A stretch of 64,000 nt of DNA from Flavobacteriaceae bacterium (GCA_009886625.1 QXZA01000004.1:38469-102468); one strand, 5' to 3'. Counted from the stretch's first letter, positions 27,450 through 36,411 are shown. The notes: generated by a model not told the origin, from the letters alone. Program-made: numbers and translations.

Positions 27450-28124
27450 TCACTTTAATAAATCGGGGCGTAATTTATGGGTCCGTTCCATTGCTTTTTC
27501 TTCTCTCCACTGTTCTACTTTCGGGGTGTTTCCTGAGGTTAAAATTTGAGGGACTTCCCAGTCATTGTATTTTGCTGGTCTGGTATAAATGGGTGGTGCT
27601 AATAGATTGTCCTGATAACTGTCAGTTAAAGCAGAAGATTCATCACCCAATACACCAGGAATCAAACGGATGATGCTATCGCAAAAAACAGCAGCGGCCA
27701 ATTCTCCCCCAGAAAGAACAAAATCTCCAATTGAAATCTCGTGTGAAATTAAATGATCTCTGACACGTTGATCAACTCCTTTGTAGTGTCCGCACAAGAG
27801 AATAATGTTTTCAAAAGTAGAATAATGATTGGCAGCTTTTTGATTGAGGGTTTCTCCGTCGGGAGTGAGGTATATTACTGCATCATAGTCTCTCTCTTTT
27901 TTTAAAGCTTTTATGCATAGATCAATAGGCTCAATCATCATCACCATCCCAGCGCCTCCTCCAAAAGGATAGTCATCTACCTGTTTCTGTTTATGAGTAC
28001 TAAAGGCTCTTAGATCATGAAAATTGACTTCTGCTATTCCAGAAGCAAGGGCTCTTTTAAGTATAGAAACCTCAAAAGGACTTTTTAAAAGTTCTGGAAA
28101 GAGTGTAATAATATCAATTCTCAT
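27450..28124 (-). CDS. trmD: tRNA (guanine-N1-)-methyltransferase TrmD
   Basis: SPOUT methyltransferase that makes m1G37 in tRNAs and so prevents frameshifting. It has 224 residues. MRIDIITLFPE opens the protein. Next come VDDYPFGGGAGMVMMIEP near 50-67, ILLCGHYKGVDQRV near 108 and the knot segment EISIGDFVLSGGELAA near 129-144. The C-terminal domain is short but complete. It is followed directly by the putative lipoprotein gene. Confidence 0.97.
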   Translation of the reverse strand: MRIDIITLFPELLKSPFEVSILKRALASGIAEVNFHDLRAFSTHKQKQVDDYPFGGGAGMVMMIEPIDLCIKALKKERDYDAVIYLTPDGETLNQKAANHYSTFENIILLCGHYKGVDQRVRDHLISHEISIGDFVLSGGELAAAVFCDSIIRLIPGVLGDESSALTDSYQDNLLAPPIYTRPAKYNDWEVPQILTSGNTPKVEQWREEKAMERTHKLRPDLLK

Positions 28125-28142
28125 GGAATGTAAAATAAGTTA

Positions 28143-28185
28143 AAGCAAAAATAGAAAAAGTCACAGCAGGACTGCGACTTTTTCT
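28143..28185 (-). terminator. Terminator of the htrA-like gene
   Basis: AGAAAAAGTC-A-CAG (28153-28166) pairs with CTG-C-GACTTTTTCT (28172-28185) around a 5-base loop with one A-C mismatch. On the minus strand it is followed by TATTTTTGCTTT. Confidence 0.75.
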
Positions 28186-28203
28186 GTAAAGCTTAGGGGT
28201 TAA

Positions 28204-29595
28204 TTAATAACGTAACGAAATTCTTTCTTTCTCACCAGAAGGTTTCAAGAACAGTATGCTTTCAATATCATTGACTTTTAAGTTTCGTACTTCTTTTAAT
28301 TTGTTAACCTCTCGGTTGTTTATTTCAAGTATGATATAACCATTATCCACTCCTCGTTGATACAACCATCGGTTATTCATGCTAGAAATATACAAACCTT
28401 GTTGGATTTGGTATTTCTTTTTTTGATCAGGGGTAAGTTCTCTAACTTCCATTAAAAAGAAATTTGCTCGGTTGATTTTTTCTAAACGAACTTTGACCTC
28501 ATTTTCTTCACCATTTCGGTTATACACGATATTTACATTCTCTCCAGGTCTTTTACTAGCTAAATATCCTGAAAGGTCAGCAAACTTATTTATGGTGATA
28601 TTATCAACACTTTTTATAATATCATTTGGTCTTAGTCCTGCAAGATCTGCTCCCAGACCTTCTTCGAGATCTGTAATGTAAAAACCTTCGGTTTCTTTGA
28701 CTTTATAGCGTTCGGCCATTTCTGAATTAAGGGCTTGACCCATTACTCCCAAAAGACCTTGTTGTACATCACCAAATTCAATTATATCTTCAAATACTTT
28801 TCGAGCAACATTACTAGGAACAGCAAACGAATAGCCAACAAATCCTCCTGAAATAGAGGTAATCGCAGTATTTATTCCAATGAGTTCTCCTCGTGTATTG
28901 ACCAAAGCTCCTCCGCTATTTCCTTGATTTACAGCAGCATCGGTTTGAATGTACCATTCATTCTTTCCATCACGCTGATTGAGATCTCTTGCTTTAGCAC
29001 TTATGATACCTGCGGTCACAGTGGAGTTTAGATTAAATGGATTTCCTACTGCAAGTACCCATTCCCCAATTTTAGTTGTATCCGAGTTACCGAAAAAGAT
29101 ATAAGGTAATTTTTGATCCGTATTGATCTTTAGGACAGCAATATCACTACTTGGATCAGATCCAACTACTGTAGCTTTGTAGATTTTGTTGTCGTTAGTC
29201 GTAATTTCTATTTCAGAATTATTTTCAATTACATGATGATTTGTAATGATATAACCGTTTGGAGAAACAATTACACCCGATCCTGTTCCAATTCGTTCAG
29301 GGAATTCATCATCCCCATAAAAGTAACGATAGAAATCAGACGATTCAGTGCCAGAGGAGCTTGTGTTTTTCACATGAACTACTGCATGAACTGTCTTTTC
29401 TGCTGCAATTGTAAAGTCAGTAAGTTCTGCACCTGCGTTTCTATAGGTATAGGTGTAGTTGGTGGGAATTAATTTGGGTTTTGGTGAATTATCAGAATTT
29501 TCAGTAGATGCTGAATTAAAATAAATATCATAAATAAAAATACTGAGAAAAGTACTTGATAGTGCAATACTTAGGGTTTTAATAAATGACTTCAT
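28204..29595 (-). CDS. HtrA/DegP-type periplasmic serine protease
   Basis: Trypsin-like protease with PDZ domains, exported or membrane-anchored, for envelope protein quality control. The start MKSFIKTLSI at 29593-29595 (ATG) is preferred over a TTG six codons upstream; it gives 463 residues. A hydrophobic segment (IALSSTFLSIFIYDIYF) is a signal or anchor. The catalytic triad is His in ITNHHVIENN, Asp in SSDIAVLKI and Ser in GNSGGALVN. A PDZ domain follows (GFYITDLEEGLGADLAGLRPNDIIKS). The C-terminus may hold a second, degenerate PDZ (GYIILEINNREVNKLKEV). It is monocistronic with a terminator. DegP, DegQ and DegS cannot be separated from sequence alone. Confidence 0.93.
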   Translation of the reverse strand: MKSFIKTLSIALSSTFLSIFIYDIYFNSASTENSDNSPKPKLIPTNYTYTYRNAGAELTDFTIAAEKTVHAVVHVKNTSSSGTESSDFYRYFYGDDEFPERIGTGSGVIVSPNGYIITNHHVIENNSEIEITTNDNKIYKATVVGSDPSSDIAVLKINTDQKLPYIFFGNSDTTKIGEWVLAVGNPFNLNSTVTAGIISAKARDLNQRDGKNEWYIQTDAAVNQGNSGGALVNTRGELIGINTAITSISGGFVGYSFAVPSNVARKVFEDIIEFGDVQQGLLGVMGQALNSEMAERYKVKETEGFYITDLEEGLGADLAGLRPNDIIKSVDNITINKFADLSGYLASKRPGENVNIVYNRNGEENEVKVRLEKINRANFFLMEVRELTPDQKKKYQIQQGLYISSMNNRWLYQRGVDNGYIILEINNREVNKLKEVRNLKVNDIESILFLKPSGEKERISLRY

Positions 29596-29728
29596 AGTAT
29601 AATTTTTTTTCAAAATTATCGATTTTGAACAAGATTAGAATGCATTTAACGACCCTTTAACACCTTTTATTGATCTGTCACTACTAAACTAAATCCTTGG
29701 GTTTTCTCGAGATTACTTCTGTGGCTTA

Positions 29729-29761
29729 TTGATAAACAAATAAAAAAATCATGTACTTTTG
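29729..29761 (+). promoter_or_regulatory. Promoter of dapF
   Basis: TTG at 29729-29731 lies 22 bases before TACTTTTG (29754-29761). The box ends only 6 bases before the dapF ATG, so the transcript would have almost no leader. Confidence 0.45.
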
Positions 29762-29767
29762 AACCCT

Positions 29768-30553
29768 ATGGAGATACAATTTGATAAATATCAAGGCGCG
29801 GGAAATGACTTCATTATCATGGACAATCGTTCCGGGAAATATAGTTCCATTCCTGCTTCTCAGTTTGAAAAACTATGCAATCGATTTAAAGGAATTGGTG
29901 CAGATGGTGTTATTTTAATAGAATCTCATGACAGTTTAGATTTTGAAATGCGCTACTTTAATTCAGACGGAAACCTTAGCTCTATGTGTGGCAATGGTGG
30001 TCGTTGTGCTGTAGCTTTTGCATTTAGGAATAACATAATTAATGAAGAAACGACTTTTATGGCAGTAGATGGTCTACATGAAGCGAATCTGATTTCTGAA
30101 AATGAAGTTCGTCTTAAAATGCAAGATGTAGAAGGCCTCACTCAAAATGGCAATGCCGTAATTGTTGATACTGGATCCCCTCATTTTGTTCTTTTGTTGG
30201 ATGACATACAATCGATCGATGTAAAAAAAGAAGGAGCTGCTATTCGTTATTCTGAAGCCTTTAGAGAAAAAGGAATCAATGTAAATTTTATTGAAATGCA
30301 ATCTCCAAAAACCTATGTAATCAGAACCTATGAAAGGGGAGTAGAAAATGAAACACTTGCCTGTGGAACAGGTGCTGTGGCAGCTGCGTTAACCATGCAT
30401 TATTTAGAGAATTCAAAGAAAGATACTCAGTTGGTGATGCAAGCACGTGGTGGAGATTTGATTATTGATTTTGAACCTGCAAATCAGGGTTATAAAAGTA
30501 TTTATTTGCAAGGGCCATCCACCTTTGTTTTTTCTGGAATAATTTCAATATGA
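29768..30553 (+). CDS. dapF: Diaminopimelate epimerase DapF
   Basis: PLP-independent epimerase that converts LL- to meso-diaminopimelate for lysine and peptidoglycan. The ATG at 29768 is used, giving MEIQFDKYQGAGNDFI and 261 residues; an upstream TTG lies inside the promoter box. The two catalytic cysteines are in SSMCGNGGRCAVAFA and LACGTGAVAAAL. It starts the plus-strand unit dapF-GNAT-mltG; its stop overlaps the GNAT start by 4 bases. Confidence 0.97.
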   Translation: MEIQFDKYQGAGNDFIIMDNRSGKYSSIPASQFEKLCNRFKGIGADGVILIESHDSLDFEMRYFNSDGNLSSMCGNGGRCAVAFAFRNNIINEETTFMAVDGLHEANLISENEVRLKMQDVEGLTQNGNAVIVDTGSPHFVLLLDDIQSIDVKKEGAAIRYSEAFREKGINVNFIEMQSPKTYVIRTYERGVENETLACGTGAVAAALTMHYLENSKKDTQLVMQARGGDLIIDFEPANQGYKSIYLQGPSTFVFSGIISI

Positions 30554-31062
30554 ACCTTGAATCTGTTTTCTTAAGAGCTCTTGAGCCATCTGATTTAAGT
30601 CTTTTGATTGAAATAGAAAATGAACATGAATTTTGGAAGTACTCCAATCGCACAGAACCATTTTCGGAGAAGCTACTAAAAGACTACCTTGAGCAACAAC
30701 ATCAAGATATTTTTCAAGCGAAACAAAAACGTTATGTACTTTCTGATATACAAATGAGTTTGTTGGGTTTTGTTGATCTTTTTGATTTTGAGCCGCTCCA
30801 TAGAAGAGCAGGAGTAGGGATTGTTATTCATAAGGATAATAGAGGAATGGGGTTGGGAAAGAAGGGACTCCAGTTGGTGGATTCGCATTGTCGAGAGTAC
30901 TTTAATATTCACTGTCTTTTTGCCAATATTGCTCTAGAAAACAAAAGGAGTTTACATATTTTTGAAAGTTGTGGCTATCAAAAAATCGGAATCAAAAAAG
31001 CATGGAATTTTTACGAAGATTCATTTCACGATGAATTTCTTTATCAAAAACTATTTGACTGA
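30550..31062 (+). CDS. GNAT family N-acetyltransferase (RimJ/RimL-like)
   Basis: Protein of 170 residues with the acetyltransferase_3 layout. FLRALEPSDLSLLIEIEN is N-terminal. GVGIVIHKDNRGMGLGKKGLQLV near 89-111 carries the acetyl-CoA loop (RGMGLG), and LENKRSLHIFESCGYQKIGI near 134-153 is the conserved tail. The substrate is unknown. It overlaps both dapF and mltG, so it is co-translated with cell-wall genes. Confidence 0.87.
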   Translation: MNLESVFLRALEPSDLSLLIEIENEHEFWKYSNRTEPFSEKLLKDYLEQQHQDIFQAKQKRYVLSDIQMSLLGFVDLFDFEPLHRRAGVGIVIHKDNRGMGLGKKGLQLVDSHCREYFNIHCLFANIALENKRSLHIFESCGYQKIGIKKAWNFYEDSFHDEFLYQKLFD

Positions 31063-32105
31063 TGTATAAAAAAAAGATTTTAGTTTGGATAAGTATTATA
31101 GGTGTGGTGATAGGCTCTTATTTTGTCTATAATTTTTATGTTACTTTTTTTTGGGACAATACTGTTTTTGAAAATGAGTTTTCTTATGTGTTTATAGACA
31201 GGGATGATTCCATAGATTCTCTTATGATTCAGATGGATCCTTTATTGAAATCTACTGCTAATTTTAAAATCGCAGCCAATAAAAAAGGCTATTCACAAAA
31301 CGTAAAGCCCGGAAAATACAAGTTGAATAAAGGGCTTGGAAATAATGAAATAATTAATGTGCTTCGATCAAAACGCTTGACGGTTAAAGTTGTTTTTAAT
31401 AATCAAGAGCGTTTAGAGGATCTGGCAGGGAGAATTTCTCAACAAATTGAAGCAGATAGTCTAAGTTTGATAGCAGCTTTTAAGGACACCGAATTTTTAA
31501 GTGCTAATGGATTTACTCTTGATAATGCAATGTCACTTTATCTTCCAAATTCTTATGACTTATTTTGGGATACTACTGCAGAAACTTTTAGAGGAAAAAT
31601 GTTATCGTATTATAAACGATTTTGGAATGCTTCAAGAAGAGCAAAAGCAAAAGCATTGAATTTAACACCTCAAGAAGTATATATTTTGGCTTCCATTGTC
31701 CAGAAAGAGTCACCTAAAAGAGCGGAACAGCCACGTTTAGCTGGAGCTTATTTAAATCGTCTTAAAAGACGTATGAAGTTACAAGCTGACCCCACGGTGA
31801 TTTTTGCAATGAAGAAAACTTCTGGAAATTTTGATCTTGTCATCAAGCGGGTGTTAATCAAAGATTTAAAAATTCGTTCTCATTACAATACCTATAGAGT
31901 AAAAGGACTTCCTCCTGGCCCAATTACCATGCCAGATTTATCAGCCATTGAAGCAGTTTTGAATCCTGAAAAACATTCTTATTTATTTTTTGTTGCAGAT
32001 CCTTCCAAGCCTGGCTTCCATATGTTTGCTAAAAACCTTTCAGAGCACAATCGGAATAAAAAGATTTATGTTAATTGGATTAACAAGCAAAAGATTTACC
32101 GCTAA
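31062..32105 (+). CDS. mltG: Endolytic murein transglycosylase MltG
   Basis: Inner-membrane lytic transglycosylase that cuts nascent glycan strands and sets their length. It has 347 residues, with a single N-terminal membrane helix (about 5-28) and an extracytoplasmic YceG domain. The catalytic glutamate lies in ILASIVQKES near residue 211. LAGAYLNRLKRRMKLQADPTV and SHYNTYRVKGLPPGPI are further family segments. Its ATG overlaps the GNAT stop. The final TAA interlocks with the stop of the convergent rsmI gene (CTAA at 32102-32105). Confidence 0.96.
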   Translation: MYKKKILVWISIIGVVIGSYFVYNFYVTFFWDNTVFENEFSYVFIDRDDSIDSLMIQMDPLLKSTANFKIAANKKGYSQNVKPGKYKLNKGLGNNEIINVLRSKRLTVKVVFNNQERLEDLAGRISQQIEADSLSLIAAFKDTEFLSANGFTLDNAMSLYLPNSYDLFWDTTAETFRGKMLSYYKRFWNASRRAKAKALNLTPQEVYILASIVQKESPKRAEQPRLAGAYLNRLKRRMKLQADPTVIFAMKKTSGNFDLVIKRVLIKDLKIRSHYNTYRVKGLPPGPITMPDLSAIEAVLNPEKHSYLFFVADPSKPGFHMFAKNLSEHNRNKKIYVNWINKQKIYR

Positions 32106-32830
32106 AAAGAACCTTCAATTATAAAAACACAAGGTCTTTTATTGAGCTTTGGTTTTACTTTCTTCCAATCTTTTACGGAAAGTGTTAGTATATACTCTGT
32201 GTTTAAACTCAGGTCACATGCGACACAAAGGCGTGTGTTTGAATCTAATGTCTTTAGAAAATCTTTAAATAAAGACTCACTTCGATATGGGGTTTCAATA
32301 AAGAGTTGTGCTTGTTCTTCACGAAATGCTTTCTTTTCAAATTTAGTAATGCTTTGATTTCGTTGTTTGTGTTCTATGGGTAGGTAGCCGTTAAATGCAA
32401 AATTTTGTCCATTCATTCCAGAAGCCATAAGGGCCAAGACAAGTGAGGAAGGACCTGTCAAAGGTTTTACAGTAATCCCTAATCGATGTGCTTTGGAAAC
32501 GATTACAGCGCCAGGATCGGCAATCCCTGGGCATCCAGCATCTGAAAAAAGTCCCATAGAAATTCCTGATTTACAGGGATCCAAGTAGGTTTCCATTTCT
32601 TCTTGAGTTGTATATTTGTTTAAAGGATAAAGAATTATTTTATCTTGATTTTTATTTGGTGTTATTTTTTTGAAAAACTGACGTGCTGCTTTTTTATTTT
32701 CAATAATAAAATGAGTGTGATCTTCAATGGTCTTTTTTACAGAAAGCGGAAGCACTTCAAGAGGGGAGTTGTCTCCAAGTGGGGTTGGGATTAAATAGAG
32801 TACACCCAGGGAAGAATTATCTTGATTCAT
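32102..32830 (-). CDS. RsmI-type SAM-dependent methyltransferase (short form)
   Basis: Tetrapyrrole-methylase-fold protein of 242 residues. LYLIPTPLGDNSP near the N-terminus, SDAGCPGIADPGA near 96-108 and LTGPSSLVLALMASG near 121 are RsmI motifs. RsmI 2'-O-methylates C1402 of 16S rRNA. This protein is about 40 residues shorter than E. coli RsmI, and short forms of this kind are known to me from Bacteroidota. Whether it methylates C1402 is inference. It overlaps the phosphatase gene by 14 bases in the dnaA unit. Confidence 0.82.
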   Translation of the reverse strand: MNQDNSSLGVLYLIPTPLGDNSPLEVLPLSVKKTIEDHTHFIIENKKAARQFFKKITPNKNQDKIILYPLNKYTTQEEMETYLDPCKSGISMGLFSDAGCPGIADPGAVIVSKAHRLGITVKPLTGPSSLVLALMASGMNGQNFAFNGYLPIEHKQRNQSITKFEKKAFREEQAQLFIETPYRSESLFKDFLKTLDSNTRLCVACDLSLNTEYILTLSVKDWKKVKPKLNKRPCVFIIEGSF

Positions 32831-33251
32831 TATGTAATGAGTTTAGGATTTGGTGACATGCATCATCTAGCAATGTAAAACAATTTTCGAAACCTTCAGC
32901 TTCGCCGTAATAGGGATCTGGAACATCATTTTGATTACTTAAGATCAAACGTACTTTTTTTACATCTTCTTCTGAAGTCGTTTTGGCGATTATATTTTCA
33001 TTGTTACTGCGATCCATTGCAAAAATATGGGTGAATGCTTTGAAGTCAGAGGGAGAAAATTGTCTTGCTTTTTGACGGCTTATATCAATGTTGCACTTCT
33101 TTCCTACTGCAATACTCCTTGGGTCAGGAGAATTCCCGATGTGATAGGCTGCTGTTCCTGCAGAATCTACCTCAATCTGTAAGTCTTTTACTTTTGACTC
33201 TAAGATGCCTTGGGCCAATGGAGAACGACAAATATTACCCAAACAAACCAT
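32817..33251 (-). CDS. Low-molecular-weight protein-tyrosine phosphatase, start possibly damaged by a 1-base deletion
   Basis: LMW phosphatase with the active-site loop CLGNICRSP at residues 3-11 and the general-acid loop DVPDPYYGE near 109. The ATG at 33249-33251 gives MVCLGN and 144 residues. Relatives begin a few residues earlier with a strand such as MTKILMVCLGN. In this frame the upstream codons read AKIL, but the frame closes at a TAA and has no start codon. An ATG stands exactly where expected (33263-33265) but is one base out of frame, as if one base were lost between it and AAG. It lies between dnaA and rsmI. Confidence 0.88.
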   Translation of the reverse strand: MVCLGNICRSPLAQGILESKVKDLQIEVDSAGTAAYHIGNSPDPRSIAVGKKCNIDISRQKARQFSPSDFKAFTHIFAMDRSNNENIIAKTTSEEDVKKVRLILSNQNDVPDPYYGEAEGFENCFTLLDDACHQILNSLHNESR

Positions 33252-33284
33252 GAGTATCTTTGCATTTTACATAAAAAAAAGTGT

Positions 33285-34712
33285 TTATAGGGTAAGCTTC
33301 TGGCTAAGATCATCCACATATTTGCGGAATTGTTTGTCTGTAAAGCTTAGGTTATCAACTGTTTTACAGGCATGTAAAACCGTAGCATGATCTCGTTTAC
33401 CAATTTGATTTCCAATACTAGCCAATGAGGCTTTAGTGAATTTCTTAGCAAAATACATTGCCAATTGACGAGCCTGAACAATATGTCTTCTTCTCGTTTT
33501 GGATTGAAGCGTTTCCACATCCATTTGGAAATAATCAGAGACCACTTTTTGAATGTAATCAATCGAAACTTCACGTTTGGTGTTTTTGACAAACTTCATG
33601 ACCACTTCTTGAGCAAGCTCAAGAGTTATTTCTGCTTTGTTGAATGATGATTGCGCGATTAATGAAATAATTGCACCCTCTAACTCTCTTACGTTAGTTT
33701 TGATATTTTTAGCAACGTATTCAATGATATCATTATTAATATTGACACCATCTCTGTATAGTTTATTCTTTAAAATGGAAATTCTTGTTTCATAGTTTGG
33801 CAGTTGCAACTCTGCAGATAGCCCCCATTTGAAGCGAGAAAGTAAGCGTTGTTCTATGTCCTGCATGTCAACAGGAGCCTTGTCTGAGGTAAGTATTACC
33901 TGTTTTCCATTTTGATGTAAATGATTGAAGATGTGAAAGAATACATCTTGGGTACCTGTTTTCCCCGATAGGAATTGTACATCGTCAATAATTAATACAT
34001 CTAGTAATTGGTAGAAATGAATGAAATCATTTCGTGTATTTTTTTTAACAGCCTCAATATATTGTTGGGTAAATTTTTCTGCAGCAATGTAGAGTACTGT
34101 TTTGTCTTGATATTTTTCCTTAATTTCAACTCCTATGGCATGAGCAAGGTGGGTTTTACCTAATCCAACACCACCAAAAATGAGTAGGGGATTGAAAGAA
34201 GTTCCTCCTGGTTTTGCAGAAACTGCCAATGCAGCAGACCTTCCCAAACGATTGGAATCACCCTCGAGGAAGTTCTCAAAATTGTAATTTGGATTTAACT
34301 GTGACTCAATCTGTAAGTTTTTTATTCCAGGTATTACAAAAGGATTCTTTAATTCTCCTGAATAAGAATTGATAGGTGCATCTACGTCTTGAGTGAGAAC
34401 TCCTGCGCGATTGCTACTTGGAATTTTCTCAGTAAAGGGTGCTTTATTTCCAAAAGTATTTTCCATTCTAATGGCGTACAACAAACGAGCTTCTTTGCCT
34501 AATTCTCTTTGTAGGGCTGTTTTTAATAATTTCACGTAATGTTCCTCTAGCCATTCATAAAAGAATTTACTGGGAACTTGAATTGTTAATATATTATCGC
34601 TCAATTTTACTGGAACAATGGGTTTAAACCATGTTTTAAATGCTTGAGGAGGAATATTATCTTCTATAAAAGTTAGGCAGTTTGTCCAAGCTGAAGAAGC
34701 AGTAATATTCAT
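33285..34712 (-). CDS. dnaA: Chromosomal replication initiator DnaA
   Basis: AAA+ initiator of 475 residues that opens the origin. Domain I is at the N-terminus (WKPIVPVKL-type helices; LPNYETRI lies later). The AAA+ module has Walker A FGGVGLGKTHLAHAIG near 180 and Walker B VLIIDDVQFL near 240, then the arginine-finger region IEQRLLSRFKWG. The DNA-binding domain IV ends with RDHATVLHACKTVDNL, the DnaA signature. It is transcribed leftward with the phosphatase and rsmI. The 190-base upstream region is very A+T-rich and carries the inverted repeat at 34787-34837, but I see no consensus DnaA boxes there. Confidence 0.98.
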   Translation of the reverse strand: MNITASSAWTNCLTFIEDNIPPQAFKTWFKPIVPVKLSDNILTIQVPSKFFYEWLEEHYVKLLKTALQRELGKEARLLYAIRMENTFGNKAPFTEKIPSSNRAGVLTQDVDAPINSYSGELKNPFVIPGIKNLQIESQLNPNYNFENFLEGDSNRLGRSAALAVSAKPGGTSFNPLLIFGGVGLGKTHLAHAIGVEIKEKYQDKTVLYIAAEKFTQQYIEAVKKNTRNDFIHFYQLLDVLIIDDVQFLSGKTGTQDVFFHIFNHLHQNGKQVILTSDKAPVDMQDIEQRLLSRFKWGLSAELQLPNYETRISILKNKLYRDGVNINNDIIEYVAKNIKTNVRELEGAIISLIAQSSFNKAEITLELAQEVVMKFVKNTKREVSIDYIQKVVSDYFQMDVETLQSKTRRRHIVQARQLAMYFAKKFTKASLASIGNQIGKRDHATVLHACKTVDNLSFTDKQFRKYVDDLSQKLTL

Positions 34713-34786
34713 TTTTAAAATTGGTTTGTATTAAAAATTATGGTTTTTATGTTTTTTGTTATTAATTACAAATATTGATTAAAAAA

Positions 34787-34837
34787 ATCCAAAAAAAAAA
34801 CGAATTACCTATTGAATTATAACTTTTTTTTTTGGAT
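34787..34837. repeat. Perfect 14-bp inverted repeat with A-tracts upstream of dnaA
   Basis: ATCCAAAAAAAAAA (34787-34800) is the exact complement of TTTTTTTTTTGGAT (34824-34837), with a 23-base spacer. It lies in the divergent region between dnaA (minus, start 34712) and a thioesterase gene (plus, start 34903). A terminator is not expected there. A-tracts suggest bent DNA. Function unknown. Confidence 0.85.
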
Positions 34838-34902
34838 ATTCTGACTCTTCTTATTCGATAGGAAATTATTTATTTCTCACTAAATGACTAAAGTAAGGTT
34901 TT

Positions 34903-35298
34903 ATGGAATATAAGACAGGAAAGATTACAGTTCGCTATTCAGAGACAGACCAAATGCAATTTGTTCATCATAGCAACTATTTGAAATACTTTGAGTTGGC
35001 AAGGCTTGAGTGGCTCACTTCTATGGGTGTATCTTATGCTGAAATGGAGCAACAAGGTATTTTAATGCCAGTCGTAAGTGGCTCTTTGGCATATAAAGCG
35101 CCATTGTATTATGGAGATGAATTTGAAGTTATTGTTAAGTTAAAAAATCTTCCAAAAGCAACACTTGAATTTGAGTATGTAATTGTTAATCAAAAGGATG
35201 AAATAATTTGTATAGGATCCACTGTTCTCGCTTTTTTATCACCTAATACAAAACGTCCTATGAGATGTCCTAAGTTTTTACTTGAAAAATTCAGTTAA
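34903..35298 (+). CDS. Acyl-CoA thioesterase (YbgC/FadM type)
   Basis: Hotdog-fold 4-hydroxybenzoyl-CoA-thioesterase-like protein of 131 residues. VRYSETDQMQFVHHSNYLKYFELARLEW near 10-37 holds the family aspartate (D16) and the H/N pair. Substrate is probably a medium or long acyl-CoA; this is not decidable from sequence. It is divergent from dnaA and overlaps the convergent ribD by 8 bases. Confidence 0.88.
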   Translation: MEYKTGKITVRYSETDQMQFVHHSNYLKYFELARLEWLTSMGVSYAEMEQQGILMPVVSGSLAYKAPLYYGDEFEVIVKLKNLPKATLEFEYVIVNQKDEIICIGSTVLAFLSPNTKRPMRCPKFLLEKFS

Positions 35299-36334
35299 AA
35301 TAATAGGTTAACAGATCAGAATCAATTTTTTCTGAGTGAGACAGTGCTTTTTTTATTTGTGGAGCATCAATCCCTTGCTTTAATTTTTTATCATTTGAGA
35401 ACACTCGTGCTTCATCCCATAAGTTTTCATCAATAAAGTTTTGGATCGTGTGGAGCCCTCCTTCAACAAGTAACGATTGTATTTGGTTTTCAAAACAATA
35501 ATCCATTATGCCTTTTAAATTGAAAGGAGTAATAATGACTTGTTCTTTTTTTTGATTTGGAAAACCTACTTGCTCTTTTGAAAAAATGACAGCGGGTTCT
35601 TTATCTGACAGAATTAGTGACTCAGGAGGAGTTCTAGCGTTGGGATCAATTATAAGTCGGAGAGGATTTTTTCCTTCCCAATCTCTTGTAGTGAGTTGTG
35701 GATTATCTTGAATAATTGTTTGAACTCCCACTAATATTGCTGTTTCTTCTCCACGCCATTGGTGCACCCGTTGTTTAGAAATCTTATTCGAAATCCAAAA
35801 GATTTTACCTTTATTTTTTTTTTCAAATAGGGGAGCAATAAAGGAATCTAAAGTTTGAGCCCATTTTAATACGATATAGGGACGTCTTTTCTTGTGAAAT
35901 GTAAAAAAACGACGGTTTAAAAAATCACTTTCATCTTGTAGAACTTTTGTTACAACCTCACATCCTGCATCTTTTAGTTTTTTAATCCCCTTGTCCGAAA
36001 CAAGAGGATTTGGATCTGATGAAGCAATTACAACTCTTGGAATTTGATGTTGAATTATTAAATCAGAACAAGGCGGTGTCTTTCCAAAATGACTGCATGG
36101 CTCTAGGTTAACATATAGGGTAGCATCTTTTAGTAAGGCTTTATTTTTTACGTCATGAATTGCATTCACTTCTGCATGTGGGGTTCCAGCTTTTTTGTGC
36201 CAACCCTCTCCAATGATTTTATCTTCACGAACTATTATGCAACCGACCATTGGATTAGGTGAAGTGGCTCCGATGCCTTTTTTTGCTAGCTCAAGACAGC
36301 GACGCATATACAGTATATCTTGTTCTTTGTTCAA
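35291..36334 (-). CDS. ribD: Bifunctional riboflavin biosynthesis protein RibD
   Basis: Diaminohydroxyphosphoribosylaminopyrimidine deaminase fused to the 5-amino-6-(5-phosphoribosylamino)uracil reductase, 347 residues. The N-terminal deaminase has zinc ligands in the HAEVNAI and LEPCSHFGKTPPCS segments near 52 and 77. The C-terminal reductase carries VGVQTIIQDNPQLTTR near 202 and LLVEGGLHTIQNFI near 288. Both halves look complete. No FMN riboswitch is seen: only 77 bases separate it from the divergent GNAT gene. Other rib genes are not in the window. Confidence 0.96.
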   Translation of the reverse strand: MNKEQDILYMRRCLELAKKGIGATSPNPMVGCIIVREDKIIGEGWHKKAGTPHAEVNAIHDVKNKALLKDATLYVNLEPCSHFGKTPPCSDLIIQHQIPRVVIASSDPNPLVSDKGIKKLKDAGCEVVTKVLQDESDFLNRRFFTFHKKRRPYIVLKWAQTLDSFIAPLFEKKNKGKIFWISNKISKQRVHQWRGEETAILVGVQTIIQDNPQLTTRDWEGKNPLRLIIDPNARTPPESLILSDKEPAVIFSKEQVGFPNQKKEQVIITPFNLKGIMDYCFENQIQSLLVEGGLHTIQNFIDENLWDEARVFSNDKKLKQGIDAPQIKKALSHSEKIDSDLLTYYFN

Positions 36335-36411
36335 ATCTTGGTGAAAATAAATTTGTTTTTTTTGTGGTTGTAAATCAAAATTGCCTGTAAATTTAGAACA
36401 AAATTTAAGGA

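Noticed and set aside
33255..33263. TATCTTTGC on the plus strand near the dnaA 3' end, a perfect -7 promoter match
   Set aside because: It is the complement of the codons for AKI of the phosphatase N-terminus, and no plus-strand gene follows.
34713..34902. Possible chromosomal origin next to dnaA
   Set aside because: No DnaA box near TTATCCACA was recognised here and skew cannot be computed by eye; only the inverted repeat is reported.
36335..36411. FMN riboswitch upstream of ribD
   Set aside because: The 77-base divergent gap is too short and lacks the conserved FMN-element segments.
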